64,000 nucleotides of DNA from Hevea brasiliensis (GCF_030052815.1 NC_079507.1:66171144-66235143); one strand, 5' to 3'. Counted from the stretch's first letter, positions 12,401 through 25,294 are shown. Translations and numbers: made by a program. Notes: generated from the sequence alone by a model not told the origin.

Positions 12401-12669
12401 ATACCAGAAGTATCACTGATTGGATTGCGCCTGTTTGCAACCCAAACAACAGTTGTAGGAATTGCCTTGTACCAAATTCCCAAATATCGGTTGCTGGATT
12501 TTCCAGGACTAAAGAAACCAAATTCAAATTTTCCATCTTTCGAAACCAAGGTGCTATTGGTGCCATCAATAATAGAATCAGACAAAGTAATGGTCTCAGT
12601 AGCATTTGAGTATTTAGAGAAGAGAAGTAGGAAATTGGCACTGACAAACATAAAACAGAAGGTCTCCAT
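9401..12669 (-). CDS. G-type lectin S-receptor-like Ser/Thr protein kinase (SD1, seven exons, 817 aa)
   Basis: A plasma-membrane receptor kinase presumed to sense an extracellular ligand and phosphorylate Ser/Thr targets. Exons from 5' to 3': 12669-11394, 11225-11109, 10966-10809, 10633-10423, 10271-10034, 9949-9799, 9703-9401. They join to 2,454 nt with an open frame. Order: signal peptide (1 to about 24), B-lectin with [10 protein letters not shown]-locus glycoprotein domain, PAN domain rich in Cys ([15 protein letters not shown]), transmembrane helix (about 435-455, exon 2), kinase with [10 protein letters not shown] (508-517), catalytic K529, HRDLKASN (D626), DFG (D644) and APEY, then a short SD1-type tail ending LEAR. 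All catalytic residues are present. The exon structure is the standard one for this family. Intron 6 uses a GC donor. It lies head-to-head with the plus-strand relatives from 17 kb on and is clearly more diverged from them than they are from each other. Ligand and specific role are unknown. Confidence 0.95.
9704..9798 (-). other. GC-AG intron (intron 6 of the minus-strand kinase)
   Basis: On the minus strand exon 6 ends GGACAT and the intron begins GCAAGT (9798-9793), where the two plus-strand paralogues have GTAAGT at the identical position. The acceptor before exon 7 is ordinary (GTTCTAG). Only this junction keeps the frame from GGA CAT into GCA TGG; the nearest GT, four bases further in, would shift the frame. 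The intron also contains a long T run (A run at about 9757-9775 on the plus strand). Confidence 0.8.
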
Positions 12670-12760
12670 AGGTTTTTGGAAACTGTTGCAGCTAAGAGCG
12701 AATGCAGTTAAACGATGGCCATTTAAATAAGCATAAACTTTTAGCTTAAACCATTTGTTA
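12670..12760 (-). promoter_or_regulatory. Proximal promoter and leader of the minus-strand kinase
   Basis: Reading on the minus strand, a TATA-like TTATTTAAAT lies about 60 nt before the ATG (around 12722-12731), followed by a short leader. The distance is typical of these genes, but no stronger evidence is available. Confidence 0.35.
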
Positions 12761-14743
12761 TCATGTTTTAATCTTCTATTAAAAAAAAAAAAATTCTAGG
12801 TTAGAATCTTAGGCAGTTCCTTTTACTAATTATTTTAGTTATTCAACCCCATGTTCTTGAAAACTACTGCAAAATAATTGAGCAAAAGTTCTGCCCCATT
12901 TATTTTATTTTATTTTTTAAAAAAACATAAATTCATTAATAATATCAAAGCATCACATTTACAAATAATCACATGAACAACAAGACCCACTTTTATATAC
13001 CAACAGAGTTGATTGATCTTTTAGCAAACAAAAAATAAGAATTGTCTAAAGAAAAATAGTACTAACATAGATAATATTAGATTTTTTTTTTCTTAAAGAT
13101 AGAATTGACAAAAAATATAGATATTTCAAATAACTAATTGGTAGAAGACTTATATTTACAAATTAAGATTTAAAATCTCAAATCAAATAAATTCTGTAAT
13201 TCTACTTTTACTTACAAGAAATAATGCCAAATCCTCACAAAAAGAGCAACTTATTTATTATATTTCAACACAAAATAAAATAAAATAATTAAATATAAAA
13301 TTTAAATATATGAATTAAAATAAAATTTTAGCGACACAATTATTTAAATTGAAAATTAATTTATTAACGAAATTTAAAATTGAGGATCAAATATTACTAA
13401 AAAAATCAAGGACTAACTTATAAATTTTGTTATGGCTCATAGAATTCATTGTAATTTACCTAAAAGTATTGTCTTTTCAAGTTTTTGAGTTGAGTGTATC
13501 CTCGGGCACGGCAGTGGAATTCTGTGGTCTTATAGCGTAGAAAATGGAGCAAACCTTTACGCGTGTAAATCACAGTCAAGATGTTTTGTGCAGCTGGCAA
13601 CCCGAGATTGGAAAGGTTGGATGGAGATTGCAATTGTCTCGCTCAACATTAAAACAAAGCAAATACTCAATGTAATGACAACACTTCCAACCATCTCAGG
13701 CTACAAAAAAACTGAGTTTCTAGAGTTAATTAGTATTGTTAACTTTTTATCCTGTGAAGATTTCCAATCTAACTTTTTCTGAATTCAGAGAAAGTCAATT
13801 AATTTTGATAAACGCCAATCTGAACTAAAGTTTTTCCAAGACTTTTTCCAGAAAGCTAAATATCACCTAATCCGCTCATGAGTTTTAATAGAATTTGGAA
13901 ACATAATTCATTCTATTCTCTCCAGGCAAAGACTCAACCCGTCAACCCCTTACTTGGGTTGTTGATCAAAATTTAAATATTGGGACAAACTGCAAATGAC
14001 TTAATCCAAACATGAATTGTTAATTGGCCTTTTGGAAATTCTCCTGATTCTAATGTTGATGACAATCTAGCAAAATGGCGTAACGATCGAGCAGCTCGAT
14101 GGTCTGGGACCGCAAATATGGATTGATTTTGTTGAGACAGATCTGTTTGTTATGGTTACTTCGGCGTAGGCATTTAATAAAAAAGCTTTCGGCCCTTGGT
14201 TGCGTCCATGCTTTGTTGGGTTTTCTTCATATTTTAGTTTTGTGGGGCTCCGGATGATGAACACATTGATTATTGGGCTTTTTGTTTTTATTAAATGGGC
14301 TCTCCGTAAAAATAGTTTAGAGCAATTCGATAATTTCAATTTCTTTTTATTTATGTCATTTTTAATATAATTTAGCCATTTTTATGCCCAATTTGATTTT
14401 ATTTCAAACAAACTTGAATACAATCAAATTCAATTTTCCCTTGATGATTATAAATACAACTATTTATTCACTTTTATTTATCATTTAATATTTTTTATAA
14501 TAATTAAGAAAGCAATTGAATTATTTAAATTATAATTAAATATACTTTAATTTAGTTAAATTATTTTTTTATCTCACTTAATTAAGAGAGAATAAGGTAA
14601 TAATAGATTTTAGAAAATTATATAAATAATTATTGTATTTAATAGAGACAAAAATAAAATTAAAAAATTAATTAATATTTAATTTTTTAATTTTTTAAAA
14701 TAATAAATAATTTTAAATAAAAATTAAGAACTATAAAAGGTAA

Positions 14744-14746
<3 letters not shown>

Positions 14747-14790
<44 letters not shown>
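14747..14790. repeat. (TTA)n microsatellite
   Basis: About fourteen tandem TTA units in intergenic DNA. Confidence 0.9.
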
Positions 14791-14792
<2 letters not shown>

Positions 14793-15839
14793 TTGCAATT
14801 AATTAAATTCTATAATTTTTTTTTATCTTTAAATAAAATACACACACAAAAAATTTAAAAATTAAATTTAATAAATTAATAAAATCATAATAATTTTATC
14901 ATGGTTCTCCATCTCATATAAACCCCACGATCCGATGTTTAAAACACTGTTATCGAAATTCTAGAAGAATTTTCAAATTGGGTGGTTAATTAGGTATAAA
15001 ATAATCTCAAGACTCAAATCAACTGCATAGATTTAAAAAAGAAAAATCAAATGTGGAAAGTCAGCACTTCTCTTAGCAAATAATAATAATAGTTGGCTGT
15101 CAACCACGTGCGTGGGGCAGGGATTGTCGGTCCCATCACTAATTTATTAGTCATTAATTGAAAAAATTATAGTCCAAATTATTAATATATGCATTGAAAA
15201 TGGGGCTCACCAATTTCACATAAAAATTATTTATTTTATTGATTTATATAAATTAGATTTAAATAAAAAGGATTGGTTAGTAATAAAATTTTTTAATTAA
15301 AGATAATGCAAGAGCTAACAGGTTAATAATTCAAACTCTAACTAACCTTTCTTTTTCTGTTTACAAATTTCTGAAATATCTAAAATGAAATCAATCATGA
15401 GTCACTAAATTGGTATGGTAAATTCATCATTGAAATGCTCAACAACATTTTATACATATATTGTTTAAATTTTATTGGGTCAGTTTTGTTTTATGATTTT
15501 AATTGCATTTACACATTTATATTTTAGATTTAAATTAATTGTATAATTTAATCATATATATATATATATATATATATATTTCACATTTTTATATTAAAAA
15601 TGCCATACTTTAAAAAAAAAAAAACTGAGAAAGTCGTGATGAGTTTCATAAAATTTAAGTGGAGACTTTATATTAATTAAAGTTCATTCATGTTCATCTT
15701 AATTTGGAAACTTTAAATTCTAATATCATGTTGGAATTATTGGGTTTTGAAGTTTTAAATAATAGGCTATATTCAGAGAATTTTATACATATGCCTTTGA
15801 GCTCGCCTAATAAAATTGTGAAAGAATTAATAAATTGAC

Positions 15840-15841
<2 letters not shown>

Positions 15842-15879
<38 letters not shown>
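15842..15879. repeat. (TA)n microsatellite
   Basis: About nineteen TA units; a shorter one lies at about 15553-15579. Confidence 0.9.
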
Positions 15880-15882
<3 letters not shown>

Positions 15883-16019
15883 AAAACTTTAATTTGTCAC
15901 TATATTGTCTAAAATGTTGTCATTTAAATAATAGTAAAGTTAGTGTGATTGACATTTTAAAACAACTAAGTGATTGTATTTTTTTATAAAATTATATTGT
16001 AAAATTTATTAATTTATTC

Positions 16020-18106
16020 ATAAAAAAATAATTAAATTATTTTAACTATTCCAATTTTAAATGTGCCTAATCGTGACACCCACACAAATTTAATGTGTGT
16101 ATAAATTATAAATATAGGTATAGATATTTTATAGCAATTATTTCTAACAATTTAGAAAATGACTCGTTGATGATATTTTAATAAAAATTATATTGATTAT
16201 ATTTAAGGCATAATATATATATTATATTTTAAATATAATATATAAAATTATTTGAATATAAAATATAGTAATTATTTAAATAAAAAATTTTGATGGGACA
16301 AATTTGTTAATAAAACATAATTTTAAAAGCTTAATTGTTTTAATTGAAAGTAAAGTTAACAGTACTTCAAATAAAGAGAAAATTTGCTCTCAAAATAAAA
16401 TTTGAGAGGTTAAATTATTTCAAATTAAAGCTAAAAGATTAAGTTATACGTTATAACAAAAATCCAGAATTAATTTTATAAATTTATTTAATTATAATAT
16501 ATTCTCATAGACATAAAAATAATGTGTTGTATATTCACATACATGTAAGTGATTCTTAAAATGTTAACTATGAACCCTAAATGAATACCAAAGATGATGT
16601 GTGTGTTACAATAGCACTGAATCAACATTTAAATGCGAGGCATTCCTCCTTTTTTTTTTTAGATAAAAATATGAGGTTTTTTTTTTTTTTTTTAGCCTCA
16701 CTATTTTGAAAATACGTTGATAAATATGAAGTCCTTGACATCACGCATATATGGAAACTTTTGGGTGAGGTTTATGGACCTCGGCAGAGAGCGCATATCT
16801 GATTGTTGCGCTTTGTATATTTAGCTAATGAGAAAACAGTCTCCATCAAATTTAATTTACTGGGCTTTAATTTTCCTTGATAGGCTCTGTAGACTTTGTC
16901 AAAAATTTTATGCTTTACCAATGTCAGCATTTCAACAGATAACTAAATTTGTTCAATAAAAAAAAAAAAAAAGTGCTCCATCCAATATATTTATTACATG
17001 GCCCATAAAAATTGAAACATGTCCCATCTCTTTATTTCAGACTGGACAAAAAAGAAAGATGAATTTGACAACTTTGAAAGCTCAGCGGAGGACATCAGGC
17101 TCTCGTTATTTATTGCACCTTGTCATAGCATCACATGCAGCCAATAAATTTTCAGTCAGCAATCAACTAGGACTAGGAGAAGAGGCTTCTCAAGTGAAAA
17201 AAATAAAAGGGCCGGGGGGGAGTTTTCGGACCTGTTTAGCAAGCAGAATTAAGGAACATAAGACATTATGAATATAAAACTTTAATTTATTTTATTTATT
17301 TTTAATTAATTTTCATATTTAAAATAAAAAATTTTATTATCTCTAATTTAAAATATTTTATTTTAGAATTTAAAAGTCTAGTTAACAATACGGGCATTTC
17401 CACGAGAGGTAAAGCATTAGATTGGTCCAAGCATTTCAAAAAATTTTGTGTGGGATAGCTAAGGGGTTTCTATATTTTCGTGAAGATTTAAGATTCAGAA
17501 TTATACATGAAGATCTCAAAGTAAGTAATGAATACAAAAATTTCAAAATTTAGTATAGTCAAAACTTTTAGAGTAAACAGAATAATTAAAAATTACTAAG
17601 TACTTCAGAAAATCATCGAGAATTTATCATTCACTTTACCATACATTATATTATCCTTTCTATTTGTGATTGTTATGCAGTGCTTGAGATGACAAGTGGA
17701 AAAAAAAAGCCGTGGATTATATCATCCAAACCATTGCCGTAACCTTGTCGGATATGTAAGTATTGTGAGCTGAACCTTCTTGCTGGTTCTTTGCACGTTG
17801 CATTTAAAAAAAAGGTTTTGGCATTTGGTTGCGTTCTAGGCTTGGAAATTGCGGAAAGAAGGCAAATTATGGGAATTGGCCGATCCACTTTTAACAGAGG
17901 CATGTCGTCTAGCAGAAGTGAAGCGATGCATCGATATTAACCTATTATGTGTGCAGCATCATGCTGAGGACAGGCCAAGCATGACATCTGTGGTTCTAAT
18001 GTTAGGTAGTGAGATTGGACGGCCGCAGCCCAGAGAACCAGGTTTTTCGAGGACAAAGGTCCACTTGAAGCAGAGTCATTATCTACCAATATTAAATCTC
18101 TGAAAG
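16020..18106 (+). pseudogene. SD1 receptor kinase pseudogene, 3' half only
   Basis: This is a decayed relative of the two intact plus-strand kinases. From about 16020 to 17040 it matches their intron 2 (for example the T-run block near 16650-16700 and the GGTTTATGGACC block near 16770). An exon 3 relic (17041 to about 17240) is broken by about 39 extra bases within the glycine loop. Exon 4 (with the catalytic Lys) is absent. Exon 5 (about 17397-17620) has HRDLK changed to HEDLK and then loses its frame. Exon 6 (about 17681-17757) lacks its first ~84 bp, so the end of intron 5 is fused to mid-exon. Exon 7 (about 17840-18103) is the best preserved, from the AWKL-like start to the GF(S) tail, then ends early. 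Exons 1 and 2 (ectodomain, transmembrane helix) are not in the window. It cannot encode a receptor. Confidence 0.85.
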
Positions 18107-19059
18107 ATCAATTTTGAATATGTAATTCTTATCTCTTGACAAAATGGAGATAAGAATAATATGTGAGTATAAACATCAATTCTGTCTTGGTAATTCTTAT
18201 CTCTGAAAGATCCATTCTCTAAGTTGCTTGGGCAACAAAATATTAATACTTTAAGAGTGTCAGATCCTTTTTTTTTTTTAGAAAATTATACAGTATGTGC
18301 TCAACGAAGATGGATACTCAATCTCAACGTAATCCTAAGAATAACTCAAGATTGAGGGTCTTCGCTCCAACTTACAATTGAGAATAACTCTGATGATCAC
18401 CTCTTTGAATTTATCTCATTACTAACCTTCATGTTTGTAAAATTTACAAACTTCAAGCAATTTGAGGTAAACTTTTGACAGGGATTTTGCATAAGTAATT
18501 TAGGTTCATCAGAGCAAAAAGCAGAGCAATATGGATTTTGTACAAAGACAATTCTGGACACTGTTCTTCTTTGCAATCCCCATTCTGGATATGGTTTTAT
18601 AATCTTTCTATCTATTGGGAACATATAGTTTTTAGTAAAATTATGTTTTATTATTATCATTCCAATTTTACCATTTGGGTCCATTTGATAAAATTGATTA
18701 TAATTTTATTCAGTATTGCATTGGTCAAAATTGAAAAGTATATATTTTTATATATTAAGAAAAAAAAAATTAATATACAAACTATATTAATAATAATAAT
18801 ATAATATTTAGTAATGAAAATTATAATTTGTATATTAGTTAGTTAAAAATGATTAATTAAGTACCGAACTTATATTTGTTAATTAATCGAATTCATTACT
18901 AGCTAAACCAAACTAATAGTATATATATGAAAAACCAAACAATTTCACCATGTTCAAATAATTAAATTTTATTAATTTAAATTTTTTATTGAATTCTAAT
19001 TAGGGTTTAATTTCTTATGATTTAAAAAAAAAACTCAATATTATTAAATGATATATTTG

Positions 19060-19064
<5 letters not shown>

Positions 19065-19098
<34 letters not shown>
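19065..19098. repeat. (TA)n microsatellite upstream of kinase
   Basis: About seventeen TA units. The homologous tract before the duplicate gene (25006-25066) is about thirty units. Confidence 0.9.
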
Positions 19099-19102
<4 letters not shown>

Positions 19103-19109
19103 CATCAAG

Positions 19110-19281
19110 TCTTCGTTGACAACAATGTCACACCGAACTTAAGAAAATATTGGATTAATATTGACCCGGGGAACCATTGCACGTCAATGAGAAGTCAATA
19201 CCTTCTATGCTTGCAAGTTGCAGCCATATTTATATCTTCCTGCTTTGAACATGAAAGCAGAAAAATTAAACTCACTCCCTG
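19110..19281 (+). promoter_or_regulatory. Promoter region with W-box cores and TATA-like element
   Basis: A TATTTATAT element lies at about 19227-19235, roughly 50 nt before the ATG at 19282. Between it and the (TA)n run are WRKY-type cores: TTGAC (19116-19120), TTGACC (19161-19166), GTCAA (19183-19187) and AGTCAA (19193-19198). The set is largely conserved before the duplicate gene. WRKY control is inferred only from these motifs. Confidence 0.4.
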
Positions 19282-22200
19282 ATGTACCCTCTTTCTTTCA
19301 TGTTTGTGATTGCTAATTTACTGCTTTTCTTTTCTCAGTTCTCAGATGCAACTGATACACTTGCTTTATCCCAGTCTCTTGCCGATGGCAGTACTTTAGT
19401 TTCGGAAGATGGAAGTTTCGAGCTTGGTTTCTTCAGTCCTGGTAGTTCCAGGAACCGTTATTTGGGAATTTGGTACAAAAATATCCCTGTCAAAACCGTT
19501 GTTTGGGTTGCGAACCGGAGTAGTCCGATTAACGATACCTTCGGCTTGTTAATGATAAACAACTCCGGCAATCTCACACTACGTAGCAAGAACATGGGTA
19601 ATGTTGTTTGGTCATCAAACTCGACGAAAGCTGCCCTAAAGAGCCCAGTATTACAGCTACTGGATTCTGGGAATCTGGTGTTAAGAGAAGGAAATGGTGA
19701 AAACTCTGGAATCTACATATGGCAGAGTTTTGATTATCCAACTGACACATTGCTACCAGGGATGAAGTTTGGAGTGAACTTAAAGACCGGACTTGATCGG
19801 CGTCTTACATCGTGGAAAAGCACGGATGATCCATCTCCTGGAGATTTTGTTTGGAAGATGCAACCACATGGTAACCCAGAGTACAACATATTGAAAGGTT
19901 CAAAAATCTATTTTCGATCAGCCCCATGGAATGGCATCTCATACAGTGGTAATCCACAGTTAAGGTCTAACAATATTTTTAACTTTTCCTTTGTGAATAC
20001 CGAGGAGGAGATTTACTACATATACTACCTCGAAAAGAAATCTGTAATTTCAAGGATTGTAATCAACCAAACTAGCTATAGGCGCGAGCGCTACACGTGG
20101 GATGAAGCCTCTGCGTCTTGGAATCTATATGCATATGTACCAAATGATTATTGCGACTTCTATAACCATTGCGGTCCCTATGGAAATTGCATCGTTGATG
20201 CGTCGCCCATTTGTCAATGTTTGAAAGGTTTCGTGCCTAAATCACCAGATCAGTGGAACTCAGGGGCTTTGTCTGATGGCTGCAAGCGCAACAAGTCATT
20301 AGGATGCAGCGAGGGCACTGGAGATGGGTTTCTTAAATTCCGTGGATTAAAATTGCCAGACACTACATATTCTTGGGTAAATAAAAGCATGAATCTCGAG
20401 GAATGCAGGGCTAAATGCTTACAGAACTGTTCTTGCACGGCGTATACAAGCTTTGATATTCGAGAAGGAGACAGTGGTTGCGCCATTTGGTTTAACGATT
20501 TGATTGACATTAGAGAAATTTCCAGTGGTGGACAGGATCTATACGTAAGGATGTCTGCTTCTGAATTAGGTATGTACTCTACTGATCTTGATGTTGCTCC
20601 TTAAAGAGTTCGATATTTTTTATTTATTTAATTTTGATTTCACTTTATGAAATTTAGATTTTAAATATTAAATTTAAAATTTACAAATTTAAACTAATAA
20701 AATTTTTATTAGGTTAAATTGAAATTTCAAATAAAAGATTAATATTGTTATATCAAATCTTTACTTTTTCTTAGTTTTTATATTTATCTTGTATTTGATT
20801 GAAATTCATATTTTTTTTTTAAAACCACAAGCAAAGCATTAATTTGATCCAAATCTAAATCTATAGATTCAAATCAATAAATCTAAATACAACATAATAA
20901 TTTAAATTTCACTTGCCTTATGTTTGGAGGGAGAATTTAAAATTTTCTGATAAAAAAAAGGGAGAATTTAAAATTTGACATTTGAATTTGATAAAATTAT
21001 AAATTTTCTTCAACTTTTTAAAGTCATAAATTTATATTAGACTTATAAACGTTAAGAACTTCTTGTTTGAGTGTAAATTTAAAATATTTTATAAAATAAT
21101 ATTATTTGAAATCAATAATTTGCATTAAAATCAAATACAAATCCCTTCATTTCAAATTTTAGCATCTAACATAGCATTGAAGAATTTTTATCAAATCTCA
21201 ATCATATTTGCTTTATTCGGTCAAAATTGATCACTTCAGTGTTACTGCTATTTAACCTGGTTTGCCTGCTTGTATAAAAGCTGACATTCAGGATGCGAAA
21301 CATGAAGTTGACAAGAAGATACTGGTGATAATCATCCTTGCTATTGCTGTGATTTCTGGGATTGTAGTTGTCATCTACTGCTCCCGCAAGAGCATGTCAA
21401 AGTTTATAGGTAAAAGTAAATTATGTATTTTGTTTTCTTACACAAATGATATTGGAATTTATAAAATTATAAAAAATTAAATTACAAGTTAGTCTCTAAA
21501 AATTTACAATTTATCCTTCATCTAAATTATCATTAACTCAATCTTCAATTAAAAAAATTAAGTCTCAAAGATTTTTTTTTATTAACAAATCCATCCTTCC
21601 ATCTAAACTATATATTTAAATAATTAATATATTTTATACACAACTAATTATGTACATTTATTTATAATATAATATGTTTAAAATATAATAAATATAATTT
21701 ACCATGAAATATTGTTTACCTGTTGTGTTTTAAATTATAATAAACATAATTGCAAATATTTAGTCCCAGTTATTTCTAAAAATTTAGGACAAGTCATATA
21801 AAAGATATATTTTTATATATTTATTACATTTAAGACACAATGAATAAATAAATATGTATATATATATATATATTAAATTTTAAATATCATATATATAATT
21901 ACTTAAACATAATATTTAGTTGGAACAACAAACTTTAAGAATTTAAGTGATTTAATTAAAAATAAAATTAATGGTAATTTGAAAGGAATGACTAATTTTG
22001 TTGGTCAAATAAAATCTAAGAGACTAATTAATTTAAATTAAAAATAAATAAATTAAACCGTAAATTTTGACAAATCTTAAGAGTGATTTATAATTTTATT
22101 TAATTATAAAATATTCTCATACATATAAAAATAATGGATTATGTATTTTAAATTGTGAACTATCAATTCTAAATGAATGCAAAAGAGGATGAATGTATTA

Positions 22201-23887
22201 CAATAATACGAGGCATTCCTTTTTTAGATGAAGATATGAGTGTTTTTTTTTTTTTTTTTTAAGTTTTAACTATTTTGAAAACAGATTGAGAAATATTAAG
22301 TTCTTGACTAGTGACCACAGATGGAAAATGTTGGGGTAAGTTTATGGACCCGGGGAGAGCACATGCTTGATTGTCGGGCTTTGTATGTTAAGCAGTCTTA
22401 GATCAATTTTATTTACTGGGCTTTATTTTTGTATATTAAAGCAAGTCATACCTCTCTATTTTAGATCAAGCAGAAAAGAAAGAAGAAATTGACTACTCTG
22501 AATGCTTAGAGGAAGATATGGAGCTCCCATTATTTGATCTTGCCATCATATCACATGCAACCAATAAATTTTCCGACAGCAATAAACTAGGAGAAGGAGG
22601 CTTCGGACCTGTTTACAAGGTAAATTGCCACCTGCAGGCACAATCAATGACCATGAGACCATATATTTCATCTTTAGACACCTGTAATTTTTCCAGGGTA
22701 CACTAATGGATGGAAAAGAAATTGCTGTGAAGAGGCTGTCAAAGAATTCCGGACAGGGGCTAAAGGAGTTCAAAAATGAAGTTAAATTGATTGTGAAACT
22801 TCAGCACCGAAATCTTGTAAAGCTTCTTGGCTGCTGCATTGAAGGAGATGAGAGAATGTTGATTTATGAATACATGCCAAATAAAAGCCTAAACTCCTTC
22901 ATTTTTGGTAGAGATCCATCAGAACTCGATCATATACATATATTCAGTTTCTTAGTTTGTTGTAGAAGTCTACACGTCTAGTTAGAACGTGCATTTGCAC
23001 TAACATGAAAATGAATCTTGGCAGATCAAACAAGAGGTAAGGCATTAGATTGGTCCAAACGTTTCAAAATTTTGTGTGGAATAGCTAGGGGGCTTCTGTA
23101 TCTTCATCAAGATTCAAGACTCAGGATTATACACAGAGATCTCAAAGCAAGTAATGTATTACTTGACAAGGACATGAATCCAAAAATTTCAGATTTTGGC
23201 ATGGCCAAAACTTTTGGGGCAGACCAAACCGAAGGGAACACAAACAGAGTAGTTGGAACTTTGTGAGTACTTCACAAAATCACCGATAATTTATCATTCA
23301 CTTTACCATGCATTACATTATCCTTTTCACTTATGATTGTTATGCAGTGGTTATATGGCACCAGAATATGCAACTGATGGATTATTCTCAGTGAAATCTG
23401 ATGTATTTAGCTTTGGAATCCTAATGCTTGAGATAATAAGTGGAAAGAAAAGTCGCGGATTTTATCACCCAAATCATAGTCTAAACCTTGTCGGATATGT
23501 AAGTGTTGTGAACTGAAACTTCTTGCTGGCTCTTCCACATCTCATTTAACAATAGGCTTTTGGCATTTGGTTGTGTTCCAGGCTTGGAAATTGTGGAAAG
23601 AAGGCAAGTTATTGGAATTGGTTGATCCAGTTTTAAGAGAGGCATGTCATCTATCAGAAGTGAAGCGATGCATCCATATTAGCCTCTTATGTGTGCAACA
23701 CCATGCAGAGAACAGGCCAAGCATGGCATCTGTGGTTCTAATGTTGGGTAGTGAGATTGCAATGGCGCAGCCCAAAGAACCAGGCTTTTTTAAGGACAAA
23801 GGTCCACTTGAAGCAGAGTCATCCTCTACCAATATTGAATCTTCTTCGACCAATGAAATTTCTCTGTCATTGCTGGATGCTCGATAG
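19282..23887 (+). CDS. G-type lectin S-receptor-like Ser/Thr protein kinase (SD1, seven exons, 825 aa)
   Basis: An intact membrane receptor kinase. Exons: 19282-20569, 21281-21409, 22465-22619, 22697-22907, 23025-23262, 23348-23498, 23582-23887. The total is 2,478 nt, in frame, ending TAG. Order: signal peptide (1 to about 23), B-lectin (WVANRSSPI), S-locus glycoprotein domain, PAN domain ([15 protein letters not shown]), transmembrane helix (about 443-463, followed by basic CSRKS), kinase with [10 protein letters not shown] (515-524), K536, HRDLKASN (D633), DFG (D651) and APEYATDG, then a Ser-rich tail ending LLDAR. Exon 2 uses the acceptor TATAAAAG, the only one near that keeps the frame. 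GTYGYM of the minus-strand gene reads GTFGYM here. The next gene downstream is a recent duplicate. Compared with that copy and the pseudogene, intron 2 lacks about 310 bp. The ligand is unknown; the family has roles in defence and self-incompatibility. Confidence 0.96.
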
Positions 23888-25001
23888 AGCATGGTGTTCA
23901 TCAATATACTTTTATACCTTGTATTTCTTTATCGGAGCAGCTGATAAATAAGCGCACATGGGCTTCACAATTTCTGGTTTAACAACACGTAAGTGATTGC
24001 TCCTAATGTAAGAACTGAATGGAATCTGACCCTTAAAATAATTTTTAATAGTGGAACTTACCATGTAAGACTCCCTTTGGCCTACATCAAGCGTTTAAAC
24101 ATCGATTTTGGCTTGGTAATTCTGATCTTGAAAGATCAATTGTCTTAACTATTGATAAGTTGCTTAGGTAACAAAATATTATACTTTAGCGTGCCAGATC
24201 TTTATTTAAAAAAAAAAAAAAGAAAATCAGGATGTGCTTAATGAAGATGGATACTCAATATCTCAACATAATCCTAGAAATAACTCAAGAATGAGGGTCT
24301 AAGCTCCATCTTACAAATGAGGATAACTCTAATCACCTCTTTGAATTTATCTCATTACTAACCTTCATGTTTGTAAAATTTACAAAGTTCAAGCAATTTG
24401 AGGTAAACTTTTGACAGGGATTTTGCATAAGTAATTTAGGTTCATCAGAGCAAAAAGCAGAGCAATGTGGATTTTGTACAAAGACAATTCTGGACACTGT
24501 TCTTCTTTGCAATCCCCATTCTGGATATGGTTTTATAATCTTTCTATCTATTGGGAACATATAGTTTTTAGTAAAATTATGTTTTATTATTATCATTCCA
24601 ATTTTACCATTTAGGTCCATTTGATAAAATTGATTATAATTTTATTCAGTATTGCATTGGTCAAAATTGAAAAGTATATATTTTTATATATTAAGAAAAT
24701 AAAAAAAAATAATATACAAACTATATTAATAATAATAATATAATATTTAGCAATGAAAATTATAATTTGTATATTAGTTAGTTAAAAATGATTAATTAAG
24801 TACCGAACTTATATTTGTTAATTAATCGAATTCATTACTAGATAAACCAAACTAATAGTATATATATGAAAAACCAAACAATTTCTCAATGTTCAAATAA
24901 TTAAATTTTATTAATTTAATTTTTTTATTGAATTCTAATTAGGGTTTAATTTCTTATGATTTAAAAAAAGAAAAACTCAACATTATTAAATGATATATTT
25001 G

Positions 25002-25005
<4 letters not shown>

Positions 25006-25066
<61 letters not shown>
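25006..25066. repeat. (TA)n microsatellite upstream of the duplicate kinase
   Basis: About thirty TA units, roughly twice the length of the homologous tract at 19065-19098. Confidence 0.9.
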
Positions 25067-25070
<4 letters not shown>

Positions 25071-25239
25071 CATCAAGTCAACTGTCTTATGACAGAAACA
25101 TAGTTGTCCGCTTGTCCTCATTCCGAACACAGGTCTCCACTGACACCAATGTCTCACCGAACTTGATAAAATATTGTATAAATATTGACCCGCACGTCAA
25201 TGAGAAGTCAATCCCTTCTGTGCTTGCAAGTTGCAGCCC

Positions 25240-25248
25240 TATTTATAT
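25240..25248 (+). promoter_or_regulatory. TATA-like element of the duplicate kinase
   Basis: TATTTATAT is found 47 nt before the ATG at 25295, in the same place as in the sister gene. W-box cores (AGTCAA near 25076 and 25205, TTGACC near 25185) lie upstream. Confidence 0.4.
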
Positions 25249-25294
25249 CTTCCTGCTTCGAACATGCAAGCAGAAAAATTAAACTCACTCCCTG

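Larger units (their letters stand above)
12761..16019. other. AT-rich intergenic DNA between divergent kinase genes
   Basis: No supported gene is found. The stretch has poly(A) runs, a (TTA)n microsatellite (about 14747-14790), two (TA)n tracts (about 15553-15579 and 15842-15879) and a slightly more GC-balanced patch at 13480-14340 whose short frames look random. It separates the minus-strand kinase from the plus-strand copies. Confidence 0.6.
18213..19281 (+). repeat. Duplicated flank, copy 1 (3' of pseudogene, 5' of the first intact plus-strand kinase)
   Basis: This matches 24157-25294 nearly base for base, apart from a shorter (TA)n tract and small indels. Its first ~500 bp also match 40905-41310. 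It therefore marks the repeat unit of the tandem cluster. It contains the (TA)n run at 19065-19098 and the proximal promoter of the gene that begins at 19282. Confidence 0.85.
24157..25294 (+). repeat. Duplicated flank, copy 2 (between the two intact plus-strand kinases)
   Basis: This is the second copy of the flank at 18213-19281, from GTTGCTTAGGTAACAAAATA to the ATG at 25295. It differs mainly by a longer (TA)n run and about 60 bp present after that run (around 25078-25140). It shows that the two intact genes arose by tandem duplication of a unit of about 6 kb. Confidence 0.85.

Noticed and set aside
14067..14339. Minus-strand 90-codon open frame in the intergenic region
   Set aside because: Composition looks random, no motif or family resemblance, no splice context and no homologous frame elsewhere in the window.
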